Shown one piece after another: positions 54,365 to 64,000 of a DNA stretch of 64,000 bases. The position numbers and the translations under genes were made by a program. How positions within the stretch are numbered: the stretch's first letter is position 1; each line of letters starts with the position of its first letter. The notes under the pieces were generated by a model, which saw nothing but the letters and a program-made list of their open reading frames with translations, was not told the DNA's origin and did not search any database. Source of the DNA: Tubulanus polymorphus. Lineage: Eukaryota; Nemertea; Palaeonemertea; Tubulaniformes; Tubulanidae. The stretch is taken from NCBI RefSeq assembly GCF_964204645.1, contig NC_134034.1, forward strand, positions 1,768,072 through 1,832,071, read 5' to 3'.

Positions 54365-54634
54365 TAGCTGAGAGAGGCAGAGGCAGAGGCAGATGCAGAG
54401 GCAGAGGCAGAGACAGAGGCAGAGGTAGAAACAAAGGCAGAGGCGGAGGCGGAGGCGGAGGCGGAGACGGAGGCAGAGGCAGAGGCAGAGGCAGAGGCAG
54501 AGGCAGAGGCAGAGGCAGAGGCAGAGGCAGAGGCAGAGGCAGAGGCAGAGGCAGAGGCAGAGGCAGAGGCAGAGGCAGAGGCAGAGGCAGAGGCAGAGGC
54601 AGAGGCAGAGGCAGAGGCAGAGGCAGAGGCAGAG
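54365..54634. repeat. Hexanucleotide array (GGCAGA)n
   Basis: About 45 hexamers, pure from about 54473 to 54632 and degenerate (GGCGGA, GACAGA variants) on the left side. Long dipeptide-repeat open frames in all minus frames are artefacts. Confidence 0.95.
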
Positions 54635-55499
54635 TTTTGGCATATGTCGAATTGTTCGCAAACCACAAACCCGTTTATCTTAAGAGAAAAAAGTTTACTA
54701 CACCCTCCTCTCCCTCATCTGTTTAAATATGTATAGGTATCGGGTTCATGCATCATTCATGACCTACACCAACAGTTAACAGTATAACGCGGACGCGTAT
54801 GAATTTCCCTATTTTATCTATTCACTATATCAAATAAACTACAGTGTGTTTCACAACATGATCGCGGTGGAGAGAAGAGTGATCGGATAATTTCACAAAG
54901 TGTGTCTGGAAATGATGACATTTTTAAATATGAATGAAGAATACAGACGGCGCTCGGCATTAGTTATTATTATCGCGCGATGTGTGATGAGGGCCTTGTG
55001 AATTAAAGCGAGCGATAGGTGTAACTGTCTGCTCCGCGGGGCTGATGACTTTCTATATGACTGATAGCGATTTAATAACCGTGTAGCGTAGATAGAGTCG
55101 AAAAACGACCGACGAGACGAATGCATTCGGAACTCCCAGCTCTCTCTCTCTCAAATTGATCTCGAGTATGGGGTTCGTAAAATCGTCTGCCGCTCGTTGC
55201 TGCTCGATGAATAGACTAAAATCGAATGTCAACACTCGATGATATTCGACATAAGTCTTCGCCGGATTTATGATTAATTGTTTGCTTTCTTTCTACTTCC
55301 CGCCCGTTAGTGTATCGCCGTAACATGATGCAGATTACGAACCCGGAGCAGTCCTCTCTTCCGTCTCATCCTTTCTTCCTGTCCTCCTTTTGCCCAGGTC
55401 CACGTAATACACGTTATGCCCCTTTTGAATTGGATTTTAATAATCAGTTTAAGTAGCTCTAATTGTCATGGTCTAGCAACTATGATGACTCATACAAGC

Positions 55500-55790
55500 T
55501 ACTTGTGACAAGCGAGGCTCCAGCAGGTGTCGCTAGTGTGCAGTAGGACATCAACTTTTGAGCGAATGGAAGATTCTATTTGTGGCAAGTGAGGATTCAC
55601 CAGGTGTCGCTAGTGTACATTAGGACACCATCTACTGAGCGAATACAGGACTCTACAGTGACGACGATCCATCAGGTGTCGCTAGTGTGTAGTCGGATAA
55701 CAACTACTGCGGCAATAGAAGATTCCTATTGTGGCAAGCGAGGATCCACCAGGTGTCGCTGTGTGCAGTAGGACATCTGCTAAAAGCGAG
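55500..55790. repeat. ~62-bp array with CACCAGGTGTCGCTAGTGTG
   Basis: Five imperfect units share GTGGCAAGTGAGGATCCACC, AGGTGTCGCTAGTGTGCAGT, AGGACATCAACTACTG with the intron array at 18893-19440. Confidence 0.85.
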
Positions 55791-56005
55791 GATTCCCACC
55801 AGAGTTCGAGAAGTTCAATTTTTTTTTCGAACTCGACATCGTGTTCTATATCGTGGTGTTGTATACGATATTTTTGAAACTTTTTTTCAAAACGAACGGT
55901 ATCACGCGGCGCGCGCACTGCTGCGAGAGGAGGATTGAGGAGCAGTGAAAATTGACGAGGCACGGGGGAATATTTTCAGTTCGGAATGGATCAACATTCT
56001 GTCGA

Positions 56006-56260
56006 TTACCGCTCACTGACTGTAGGGTTATTAAACAGAGTTTTATCGGCTGGATTAGTCGCATATTTGTCGCCGTATCCGAAACATAAAACGGCTTGAA
56101 ACCCGATGGGACGTGAACGGCACTTGCTCAGACTATTAGCGCGCGGTGATGTCGGTCTCAACGGCGGTTTGAACCTAATACCGCGGTCGTCCAAACAGCT
56201 CCGTCCGCAGTCGTATAAACGACATTGATTGCCGTTGAAGTAATTGTCGATTTCTGGCAT
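56006..56260 (-). CDS. Weak candidate coding exon, 84 codons, unknown product
   Basis: From ATG at 56260 to TAA at 56006 the frame is open, with a start MPEIDNYFNGNQCRLYDCGR, several cysteines and a basic proline-rich stretch (RFKPPLRP). Codon use looks balanced and the stretch is GC-richer than its surroundings. There is no signal peptide and no clear polypyrimidine acceptor upstream, although the frame stays open upstream of the ATG to about 56300. I do not recognise the family; it may be an exon of a larger minus-strand gene or chance. Confidence 0.3.
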   Translation of the reverse strand: MPEIDNYFNGNQCRLYDCGRSCLDDRGIRFKPPLRPTSPRANSLSKCRSRPIGFQAVLCFGYGDKYATNPADKTLFNNPTVSER

Positions 56261-56299
56261 CAACGCTGCTCCGCTCACAGCGTTAACGCATATATACGT

Positions 56300-57960
56300 A
56301 TACGTACTTACGGTAACGTCATCATATTATAGACGTAACGTTGCCGATGATAACGTTATAAGGCGTTTAAAGTATGAAATAACGTTTGACCGATTTGCTG
56401 AAGATGGTTTTAAGCCATAGTATTTTTTACGCTGATACATGGATGGCGTGAAATAGAGACCGATGTTGACGAGGTTGAATGAACGTATTATCGGTTATTA
56501 GCGTTTTATGCGGTAACGTCACAGGAACACACGAAGGACCATCACCAGCAGCACTGTGTCATCGATTCCTCTGGACACGGTACAAATATGGGCCGATGTC
56601 TCAGACTCTTCGCCAGGCGTCGTTCATTTAGGCCAGGTTCTATATTGGTAGCTAGTTTTCACAACTTTCCCGTCCGCTAGGGGGCGCTTCGTCGCGCCTA
56701 CCGCGCGCAGCTCTGGTCGTTGGAAATCTTCTTGTGGACAGAACACGGACTCTTTTTGTTAGGATATCGTTTTGCAAAATCCCTAATATAGTTGTAGGTC
56801 TGCTTTCTTAAAACACCAATTTAAAACTCACTTTGATTCCATAAACATTCTAATAACCTAATAACTATTACTGGGAGAATTTCAGAGTAAATGAGCAAAA
56901 ATGTTATTCAATGCTATTTTGTGTCATGTTATTTTCGTTTTTAATGATGCAGTTTAGTCAAAACTTGCGAACAGTCAGAATAAATTGTTAAATCGTCATC
57001 TGTGGCTTTCGCTCATTAACCTTAGACCAGTCGATCTCTTTTCTATAAACAATCTCTTACAACGCCAGTCGCCAGATTCAGGACCACTTTTGTGGGTTTA
57101 TGCCATGTGACAACTGAATTTGCATTTTCACCATGTTATTTGTCAACCACAGTTACCGTAACCAACTTTTCAGCTACTGGCTACAGTTACACTTTAACAC
57201 CGCCATACTTTCACTTTCTCTCCCTCTCTATCTTTATTAGTTAGATATAAACTATGCGTTCACGGACAGAACGACGACACAGTCGACCTGATTTAGTATT
57301 ATATATGGATGTCGGGTGAGACTCCACATTAGATCAAGGCTATCGAGTGTCGCTAGCACCGCGCGATGGTTTAGAGGTTATCACTCTGTACACATGAATC
57401 ACTTATTTTCTATTAGCGGCCGCGCGTATATTTTCTACCCTGAGTCTATCGAAGACGTTTTTAAATGAAAGACCCATCATCGCAATCCGCACATCCGTCG
57501 CAGCCACCGCCGCCGCCTGACGAAAATATTACCAAAATTGGCCGCAGCGTCGATCGACGGGTAATGGACCGTCGTTACCATGGCGACGACGTGTGATCGT
57601 TGATTTTTGCTCGTTTGAATACTAACTGTCAAAATTTGCCCCCCGTCGCGCTCCTGACGCCGCGGACGAACGGACTGCCCGTTTCGTCTGCCCAGACTAG
57701 CGCCCTGTTAGCGATCGGTAAATTGACCACTGCGGAATGAGCGTATGTGACTAGAATTCGCTTTCCGTCGTTCATTGATCAAAAACACACAGAATTACAC
57801 TTAATTTTGCCGATAATCAATTTCTTCCTCAAAATGGCCTCTCCGGTGTTGTGGTTGATGAAGCGCTTCGGTGTTTGATGTGTCGACTGAATTCTTGCGG
57901 TCCTTACGCAAAAAAGAGGATTCGCGTGGAGGGCGCCATCTTTTCTAGTCGTTTTCAAAG
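56300..57960. other. Spacer, no recognised gene
   Basis: Mixed AT-rich and CpG-containing sequence. Nothing interpretable as a gene on either strand; no tandem repeats of note. Confidence 0.4.
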
Positions 57961-57965
57961 AGAGC

Positions 57966-58742
57966 TATTACCTACCACTGTGAAGGAAAGTAACTCGTAC
58001 CCCAGCAAGTGGAGAGAGTAACTCGTGGTACCACTGTGAAGGAAAGTAACTCGTACCCGAGGGAATGGAGATTTACTGATGGAACCACAGCGAAAGGCGA
58101 GTAACTCGTTGTACCACATTGAAAGGAAAGTAACTCGTGGTACCACAGCGAAAGGAGAGTAACTCGTGGTACCACAGTGAAAGGAGAGTAACTCGTTGTA
58201 CCACAGTGAAAGGAGAGTAACTCGTGGTACCACAGTGAAAGGAGAGTAACTCGTTGTACCACAGTGAAAGGAGAGTAACTCGTGGTACCACAGTGAAAGG
58301 AGAGTAACACGTGGTACCACAGCGAAAGGAGAGTAACTCGTGGTACCACAGTGAAAGGAGAGTAACTCGTGGTGCCACAGCGAAAGGAGAGTAACTCGTT
58401 GTACCACATTGAAAGGAAAGTAACTCGTGGTACCACAGCGAAAGGAGAGTAACTCGTGGCACCACAGTGAAAAGAGAGTAACTCGTTGTACCACAGTGAA
58501 AGGAGAGTAACTCGTGGTACCACAGTGAAAGGAGAGTAACACGTGGTACCACAGTGAAAGGAGAGTAACTCGTGGTACCACATTGAAAGGAGAGTAACTC
58601 GTGGTGCCACAGTGAAAGGAGAGTAACTCGTGGTGCCACAGTGAAAGGAGAGTAACTCGTGGTGCCACAGTGAAAGGAGAGTAACTCGTGGTGCCACAGT
58701 GAAAGGAGAGCAACTCGTGGTGCCACTGTGAAAGGAGAGTAA
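57966..58742. repeat. 29-bp minisatellite (GTGGTACCACAGTGAAAGGAGAGTAACTC)n
   Basis: About 26 copies of a 29-bp unit with the palindrome GTGGTACCAC (written in two parts: GTGGTACCACAGTGAAAG, GAGAGTAACTC). Because 29 is not a multiple of three, three repetitive frames of up to 295 codons appear on the minus strand; they are artefacts. Confidence 0.95.
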
Positions 58743-61700
58743 GGCGCAGCAGCAGTAAGGCGGAGCAGCGTGAGTCTGGTCGCTCGTCGTCTAGCGCTGC
58801 TACTGATTGATTGTTTATTGTCAGGCGGTAAATGTGTTTCATGAAATAAGATTATAGAATGTTATCGTCTGCGCGCTACGAATCAATCATAGATGTTTGA
58901 TTGACGTCACGTGATTACACGTCACGCGTGTTCCGCTCCGCGTTCGGCACTTTAAATCGTGTTCTAATTTAACAATCAAAATTCGTCTTTTCAGTGAAAC
59001 AGGTTTCTCTCTATTAGCAGCAGGCTGCTCAGCGCCGCTCGAATAAATAGACAATTACTTTTATTCACCACCTTACAGTGTTCCATCACCCCTTCGAGTC
59101 GAATGGAATCGTCTAAAAAGATGGCTGCTTCCTCCTTGAATCGCTCAAAGGCATTGTAGGTCGTTACAAGTAACGTAGCTCACTATATAGACTCTTTTCC
59201 CAAAATGATTGGTGCCTCTTATGAATAGACCCTTCCAGATGGCTGCCTATCAAGACCTCTTTGAAAAAGATCTCTGCTTCTATAAACAAGCCTCCAGAAA
59301 AGATGGCCGCGTCTATAGACCGTTTTAGAAAAGTCGGCCGCATCTATAGACCCTTCTAGACATAGCCACCTCATGGACCCTTCTAGAAAAAGATGGCCAC
59401 CTCCATAGACCCTCCTAGACAAGATGGATGCCTCTAGACACTTCCAGAAAAAAATGGCCACCTCTTTAAAACCTTTTAGACAAGCTGGCCGCCTCTAGAA
59501 ACCCTTCTAGACAAGATGGCTGCCTCTAGAAACCCTTCTAGACAAGATGGCCGCCTCTAAAAACCTTTGCGGAAACGTGAAGTTTCCTCGTTGATACCCG
59601 GAACTGATCTCGTGATTTCTTTGAATAATCGAGATTTCCACACACATTTCTAAGCGCAGTCACGTGCAACACACGAAGCGAGTGGACGTTTTTCACACAC
59701 GACGAGGGAAATATAAGAAACGATCTGAAGAACGGATAAGACGTTGATAATCCGCTAGACATATTCATTCTCTCTCCGTTATCCCCCCCCCCCTTCTGCG
59801 ATAAGCAAACAGCAGCGCTCGCTGACGAGCTGGAGAAGCCGCGCTGTTTATATCATTCACGATGATACCTCCGAACAAATCCGCGCGCCACGAATAAAAG
59901 CGTACGGTGCAGAAAAAAGGTGACCGTTAGAAAAACAATAAAGCGCGTCGACGACCTCGGAAAGAAGAACTTCTGATAGGGGAGATTTGTTCTTTATCCG
60001 GGATATAAGCGTCAAGATGAAGTACTATACTAATCCGTGTGTAGGCTATACGTGGAACTTTCATCCCGAGGAACAAGGCTTACCCTAATATCCCCTACAG
60101 ATACATGGAATGCATATTAAGGTGTTCTATGTACGATCTCGTAAATTGTCATTTCATGCATACTTCATGCGGACGCGCGGTCTCACGCGGTCGACGTCTC
60201 TTCTTGTGCTGACGACGTTTTTAAAGAAGTGTTTTAGTATTAATATAACGTATATACGACTAATATACGTGCCGTTTATCGCAGGCGTATAATGTAGGGA
60301 TTTATTATCGTGGGATAGCTGCACGCCAATTCATCGTATGTCCTCGCCGAACCTTTATCTACCATCCCTGCAACACGCTTTGGTCATGTAAATATCTATT
60401 TCCCGTCTCTAGCTTTTTACAAATGTTTTTTTTTTTGTTGTTTCATTTTATCTCATTTCATCGACGTCCATGAATCTTGATTATGATTATTGTCAATATC
60501 CCACGCGTTGTCTCCTCTCTGGATGTTGTGTACTTATTTACCCGATGAAGCTACTTTAGTAGCGAATGCTCGTACTTTAAGTAAATCAATGTTAACTTTT
60601 AATTGTGCTCATTTGTCGTTCTTGGTTATTGATAGATGGAACAATTTAGATTAAAACTTAGTCCTTCATTGCTCCCCGTACCCCATCCTCTGTACCCCGC
60701 CAGCCTTTGTGACATTTTGTCCTGTGCAACATTTTTTTCATCCGCAATGATGACATGCATTCTAACTTAGCAGGGAATTTCTTCGAAAACAAAACGGATA
60801 GAATGAAAGTAATGATAATGATAAAATATGCTTTTATATAGCGCTATTTTCTAAAAAAAAGACTCCATCATTGCGCTTTACATGAAACAATAATTCCAAC
60901 CCCAACATAAAACACAGTAGTATTCCAAGAATTAAAAGCATTGGGAAACATGAACCCTTTTAACCTATATCTACCCCGTTTTGCGTCATGTTTAGTGTAA
61001 AATGCCCCTTAATAGTTACGAGTCCTTCAAAAATTGGCTCAACGTCCGCATCCCTTCTCTCCCCACCTTTCCCTACTTCTTCTCCCTCGACCTCTCCCCT
61101 TCTTCACCTTTGTCTGAACTCTCCATTTCCATAGTGTCGTATTAATATGGCCGCGAAAAGTGAAAGAGACAGTAGCGAGAGAAACACTCGGTGTGTCCAG
61201 TACAGCTACGGGTAATAAATAAATAAACGGCAGTTAAACAGACTCTGGTGGCGGTTCCGTGGCGCTGCACACAAATCGTAAATAACATCACAGTCGGTTC
61301 GGGCTACGACTCCATACACAACAATGAATAGATAATATAAAAACCTGCTTGTGTATTATAGGACATTAGATTTGCATATATTTGCATATTGTCGTCTGTG
61401 TGAGTGCGAAAATACGCATACTATTATCGATCGGTATTGTTGCGCGATGCTGCGTGCGGGGAGGCAAGTCGAGCTGCCGCAGGCAACCGGAGCCGTCCCA
61501 GGAGCTGTCGGCGGTTAGAAAAAGTGCTCGAAAAAATAAATCAACGAAATAACCGACCGCTGCCAGGACGTGTTACTACTAACTAAATATAATTACAAGA
61601 AACTTGATACGCTGAAGACTGTCCCTGCAATCGGGACATTAAAAAAAATCCGGGCATCGCTATACGAAGCAATATCGCGACGCCATTTTAGCTTGTAGCG

Positions 61701-62249
61701 TGAGTCATTTTGCTTAGCTATAACTATCTGAATTTCTGTTTGTTTAAGAATTAATTCCGGTAATGAAACAGCGAAAGTCAATAGTAAACAAACCGGCTAG
61801 GCCAACATTTTTAGGCGTTTTGTTCACTGAGAATTAATTGATCGTCGTTCAGACGGATGTCAAACCCATCATAATGGGGAAAAAACGAAGGAAAAATCTA
61901 AATCTCTTTTGGAGGTAAATCCATCCTTATGTATTTTGTTGACTAGTCCCTTTTAAAGTAATCTAAATCGAATTCTGTTAAGTTTCTAAGCTAATTCTGT
62001 TAATGGGTTATGCTCCTAAATCATTGTTTATAAATGATTATATATAAATGGTTCGGAAGACTACGGATTATCGCGCGTTATCTGTTAATCGCTTAATCCG
62101 TTATTAAAAGCTTGGTTGGTCGCGGGTATTCCGGAATTGAAATCTGTTGACTGTATTTCACTATTGCGCTGTATGGGGAGAGGTCTTATGGAGAGAGGAC
62201 AGTGATGTTTCTAAGAAAAGTGGTTTATTTCTGTATCTTGGAAAACGAA
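58743..62249. other. Spacer, no recognised gene
   Basis: Besides the 59115 array: a C run near 59785, AT-rich sequence, and a GC-richer patch at 61430-61520 with a 60-codon frame lacking family features. No gene is supported. Confidence 0.4.
59115..59560. repeat. ~32-bp degenerate array with AGACAAGATGGCCGCCTCTA
   Basis: About twelve degenerate copies of AAGATGGCCGCCTCTAGA, CCCTTCTAGA. Each unit contains ATGGC in good Kozak-like context, but frames are not conserved between units. Confidence 0.8.
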
Positions 62250-62489
62250 CTAATGTCTATTTCAACCTGACTTGAGAGCATACAGGGTTGCCTAGCTCGC
62301 TAATTTTTGGTAGTACATACCTGATAAAGGTCTTAATAGGACCAGAAAGGACGAGCATAAAAAATGATGATTTAGGTCGACTGCCAATGCATTCTGGCCC
62401 TAATAAGACTTCTATCAGGCATGTACTACCAAAACTGACTGAGTTAGGCCACCCTGTATGCTCTCAAGTCAGGTTGAAATAGACATTAG
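62250..62489. mobile_element. Complete palindromic MITE with CTAATGTCTATTTCAACCTG termini
   Basis: Left end CTAATGTCTATTTCAACCTG and right end CAGGTTGAAATAGACATTAG are perfect inverted repeats, extending with mismatches (TTTTTGGTAGTACATACCTG / CAGGCATGTACTACCAAAA) to a centre near 62370. About 240 bp, non-coding. Half copies are at 13110 and 22450; a degraded relative is near 26105-26160. Confidence 0.9.
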
Positions 62490-63554
62490 TACATGTAATT
62501 GATTTCTACCACGATGATAATTTTCGAGTCTTTTCGTTCTTAATGGTCGTAATAATTCGTGCGGTGCAGTCAATGATAGCCACAGATATGGACGATGGTT
62601 CTTAAAGTATCCAAAAACCATAGAACTCAAATCAAGATTTGAGTTCTACGCCAAAAACCAGCGAGAACGTGGAAAATAAACCAATAATTCAGTATTCGCA
62701 TTTACAAAATTAACCAAAATAAAGAGACAAATTCACTGGCATTATTTGAACACCTAGTAGGCCTAGATATTACTTGAATTATAACTTTAACAATATGCAA
62801 ATCTTTTCTCACAAGACCCAAGACCCATGTCACGTGTACGCCAAGCACTGGCAAAATGCACTAATTCTACCATAGAACATTGAATAATATTTTGCAGTTG
62901 CACTAAACTAAACGGGCGTGAATTTGATGTGTTAACACGAATGTTAATTCTGGAAGCACGGAAATGTAGAGGGGAAATAACTAAAAAAAATCAAATCCTC
63001 GTAAACATAAATAACGAAAGTCTAATCAAGGCAAAAACTTCACAATAAAAAAGGTTAATATGTAACATAGATCGTCGATTACTTTTCGTTTTGCGTCGCT
63101 TCATTTGTTTTTTTTTTTTGATTCCGTGGATGTGAACGGAGAGGAAGCCGAGTGGACCGAGCGTCGTAGTAGAAATGACAGTCGATTATAAATGATGTAA
63201 GCCGCAAGTGGACGAAGAAGCCGTTAGTTCAGTGAAGTGTAGTGTACGATGCGTCTATTCTCTCTATAATAATTCACGCTTGAAGAAGTTTAGCTTTTCT
63301 TCCTTTACTGAGGGTCTATTTCCTTCCATAAATACGGACGGTAACCGGCCACGCTATCCAGCGATACTCGTTATCAAATTACTGTCTCTCTTCATACCGT
63401 GTAGAGTCCGGCATGGCGGTCACTGTATTCTGGATTCACTGCGATATTACTGTTGGTTTTCATCGTAAAGTTACTTTCTGTTGAATTCAACTGAAGAAAG
63501 AAACCACAATCATTGACAAGATAACGAAACCAGTAGTTGCGTTGAGCCATTTCC
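62490..63554. other. Spacer, no recognised gene
   Basis: AT-rich. An 86-codon frame at 63208-63468 (plus) has no recognisable family features. A T run lies near 63108. Confidence 0.4.
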
Positions 63555-63925
63555 CAAAACCAAGAAAGTAGTGACGTTTAGACTCATTTCTATGACCCAT
63601 TTTTAAGAGAGTAGTGACGTTTAGACTCAATTCTATGAGCCATTTTCACAACTTAGAGAGTAGTGACGTTTAGACTCAGTTCTATGAGCCATTTTTAAGA
63701 GAGTAGTGACGTTTAGACTCAATTCTATGAGCCATTTTCACAACTTAGAGAGTAGTGACGTTTAGACTCAATTCTATGAGCCATTTTCACAACTTAGAGA
63801 GTAGTGACGTTTAGACTCAGTTCTATGAGCCATTTTTAAGAGAGTAGTGACGTTTAGACTCAATTCTATGAGCCATTTTCGCAACTAAGAGATTAGTGAC
63901 GTTTAGACTCAATTCCACACGCCAT
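63555..63925. repeat. ~45-50 bp tandem array with AGAGTAGTGACGTTTAGACTC
   Basis: Eight copies of GAGAGTAGTGACGTTTAGAC, TCAATTCTATGAGCCATTTT, with a spacer of either TAA or CACAACTTA, producing two interleaved unit lengths. Shares GAGAGTAGTGACGTTT with the hairpin at 53002-53060. Confidence 0.9.
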
Positions 63926-64000
63926 TTTCAAAGCAGGGGTCAATAGGGTCATGGGTCACCTTCTCGTCAGTAGTGCCATGTAGCGGAGGTTATTGGTATT

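Larger units (their letters stand above)
51894..56005. other. Spacer with promoter-like cluster and simple repeats
   Basis: Contains (TA)n at 52083-52101, the CCAAT/TATA cluster and hairpin at 52800-53095, a GGCCGGTTTCATAGACC fold-back remnant at about 53630-53935, the (GGCAGA)n array at 54365-54634 and the 55500-55790 array. No gene recognised. Confidence 0.45.

Noticed and set aside
54218-54668. Dipeptide-repeat frames of 100-147 codons
   Set aside because: Produced by the GGCAGA hexamer array in every frame.
57955-58842. 295-, 241- and 217-codon repetitive frames on the minus strand
   Set aside because: They are three phases of one 29-bp minisatellite; the same peptide motif appears in all frames, and no splice or start context supports a gene.
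63208-63468. 86-codon plus-strand frame near the right end
   Set aside because: No recognisable motif and no supporting splice sites; adjacent to a repeat array.

Overview
This is animal genomic DNA, not bacterial. Genes are split into short exons with GT..AG introns, introns and spacers are full of tandem arrays and small fold-back (MITE-like) elements, and no bacterial operon features appear. The protein families (astacin with TSP1 and MAM domains, OVCA2-type hydrolase, METTL7/TMT1-type methyltransferase, Transformer-2, a TFPT-like subunit joined to an HMG box, OSR1/SPAK kinase) are pan-metazoan. Repeat content and gene style suggest a marine invertebrate, perhaps a lophotrochozoan or ambulacrarian, but the sequence does not fix the phylum. 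Gene models were built by hand from splice sites, reading phase and family knowledge; no search was run.

Layout. 51-601 (-): two-exon secreted peptide with a six-cysteine, knottin-like framework. 1.57-2.62 kb: 69-bp satellite. 4620-11128 (+): 15-exon secreted astacin metalloprotease with two TSP1 and two MAM domains. 12432-16423 (+): 7-exon OVCA2/FSH serine hydrolase, followed by a 548-bp near-perfect fold-back. 18622-20004 (-): 2-exon METTL7/TMT1-like methyltransferase, head to head with 20538-25832 (+), a 7-exon Transformer-2 splicing regulator. 25.8-31.7 kb: no recognised gene. 31733-34471 (-): 5-exon protein with a TFPT/INO80F-like N-terminal half and a C-terminal HMG box. 36935-46485 (-): 15-exon OSR1/SPAK kinase with a candidate alternative first exon at 44302-44428. 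From 46.5 kb to the end I see no recognised gene: two weak coding candidates (51.08-51.43 kb +; 56.0-56.26 kb -), a CCAAT/TATA promoter-like cluster at 52.8 kb and many minisatellites.

The genes do not form a pathway. The best biological leads are the TFPT-HMG architecture (a possible bridge between animal TFPT and yeast Nhp10 of INO80), the phase-matched alternative first exon that replaces the first glycine of the OSR1 glycine-rich loop, the Transformer-2 terminal intron whose retention or removal changes only the last residue, the knottin-like peptide gene, and the astacin-TSP1-MAM protease with its duplicated MAM module. Repeats fall into a few families reused across introns of unrelated genes.
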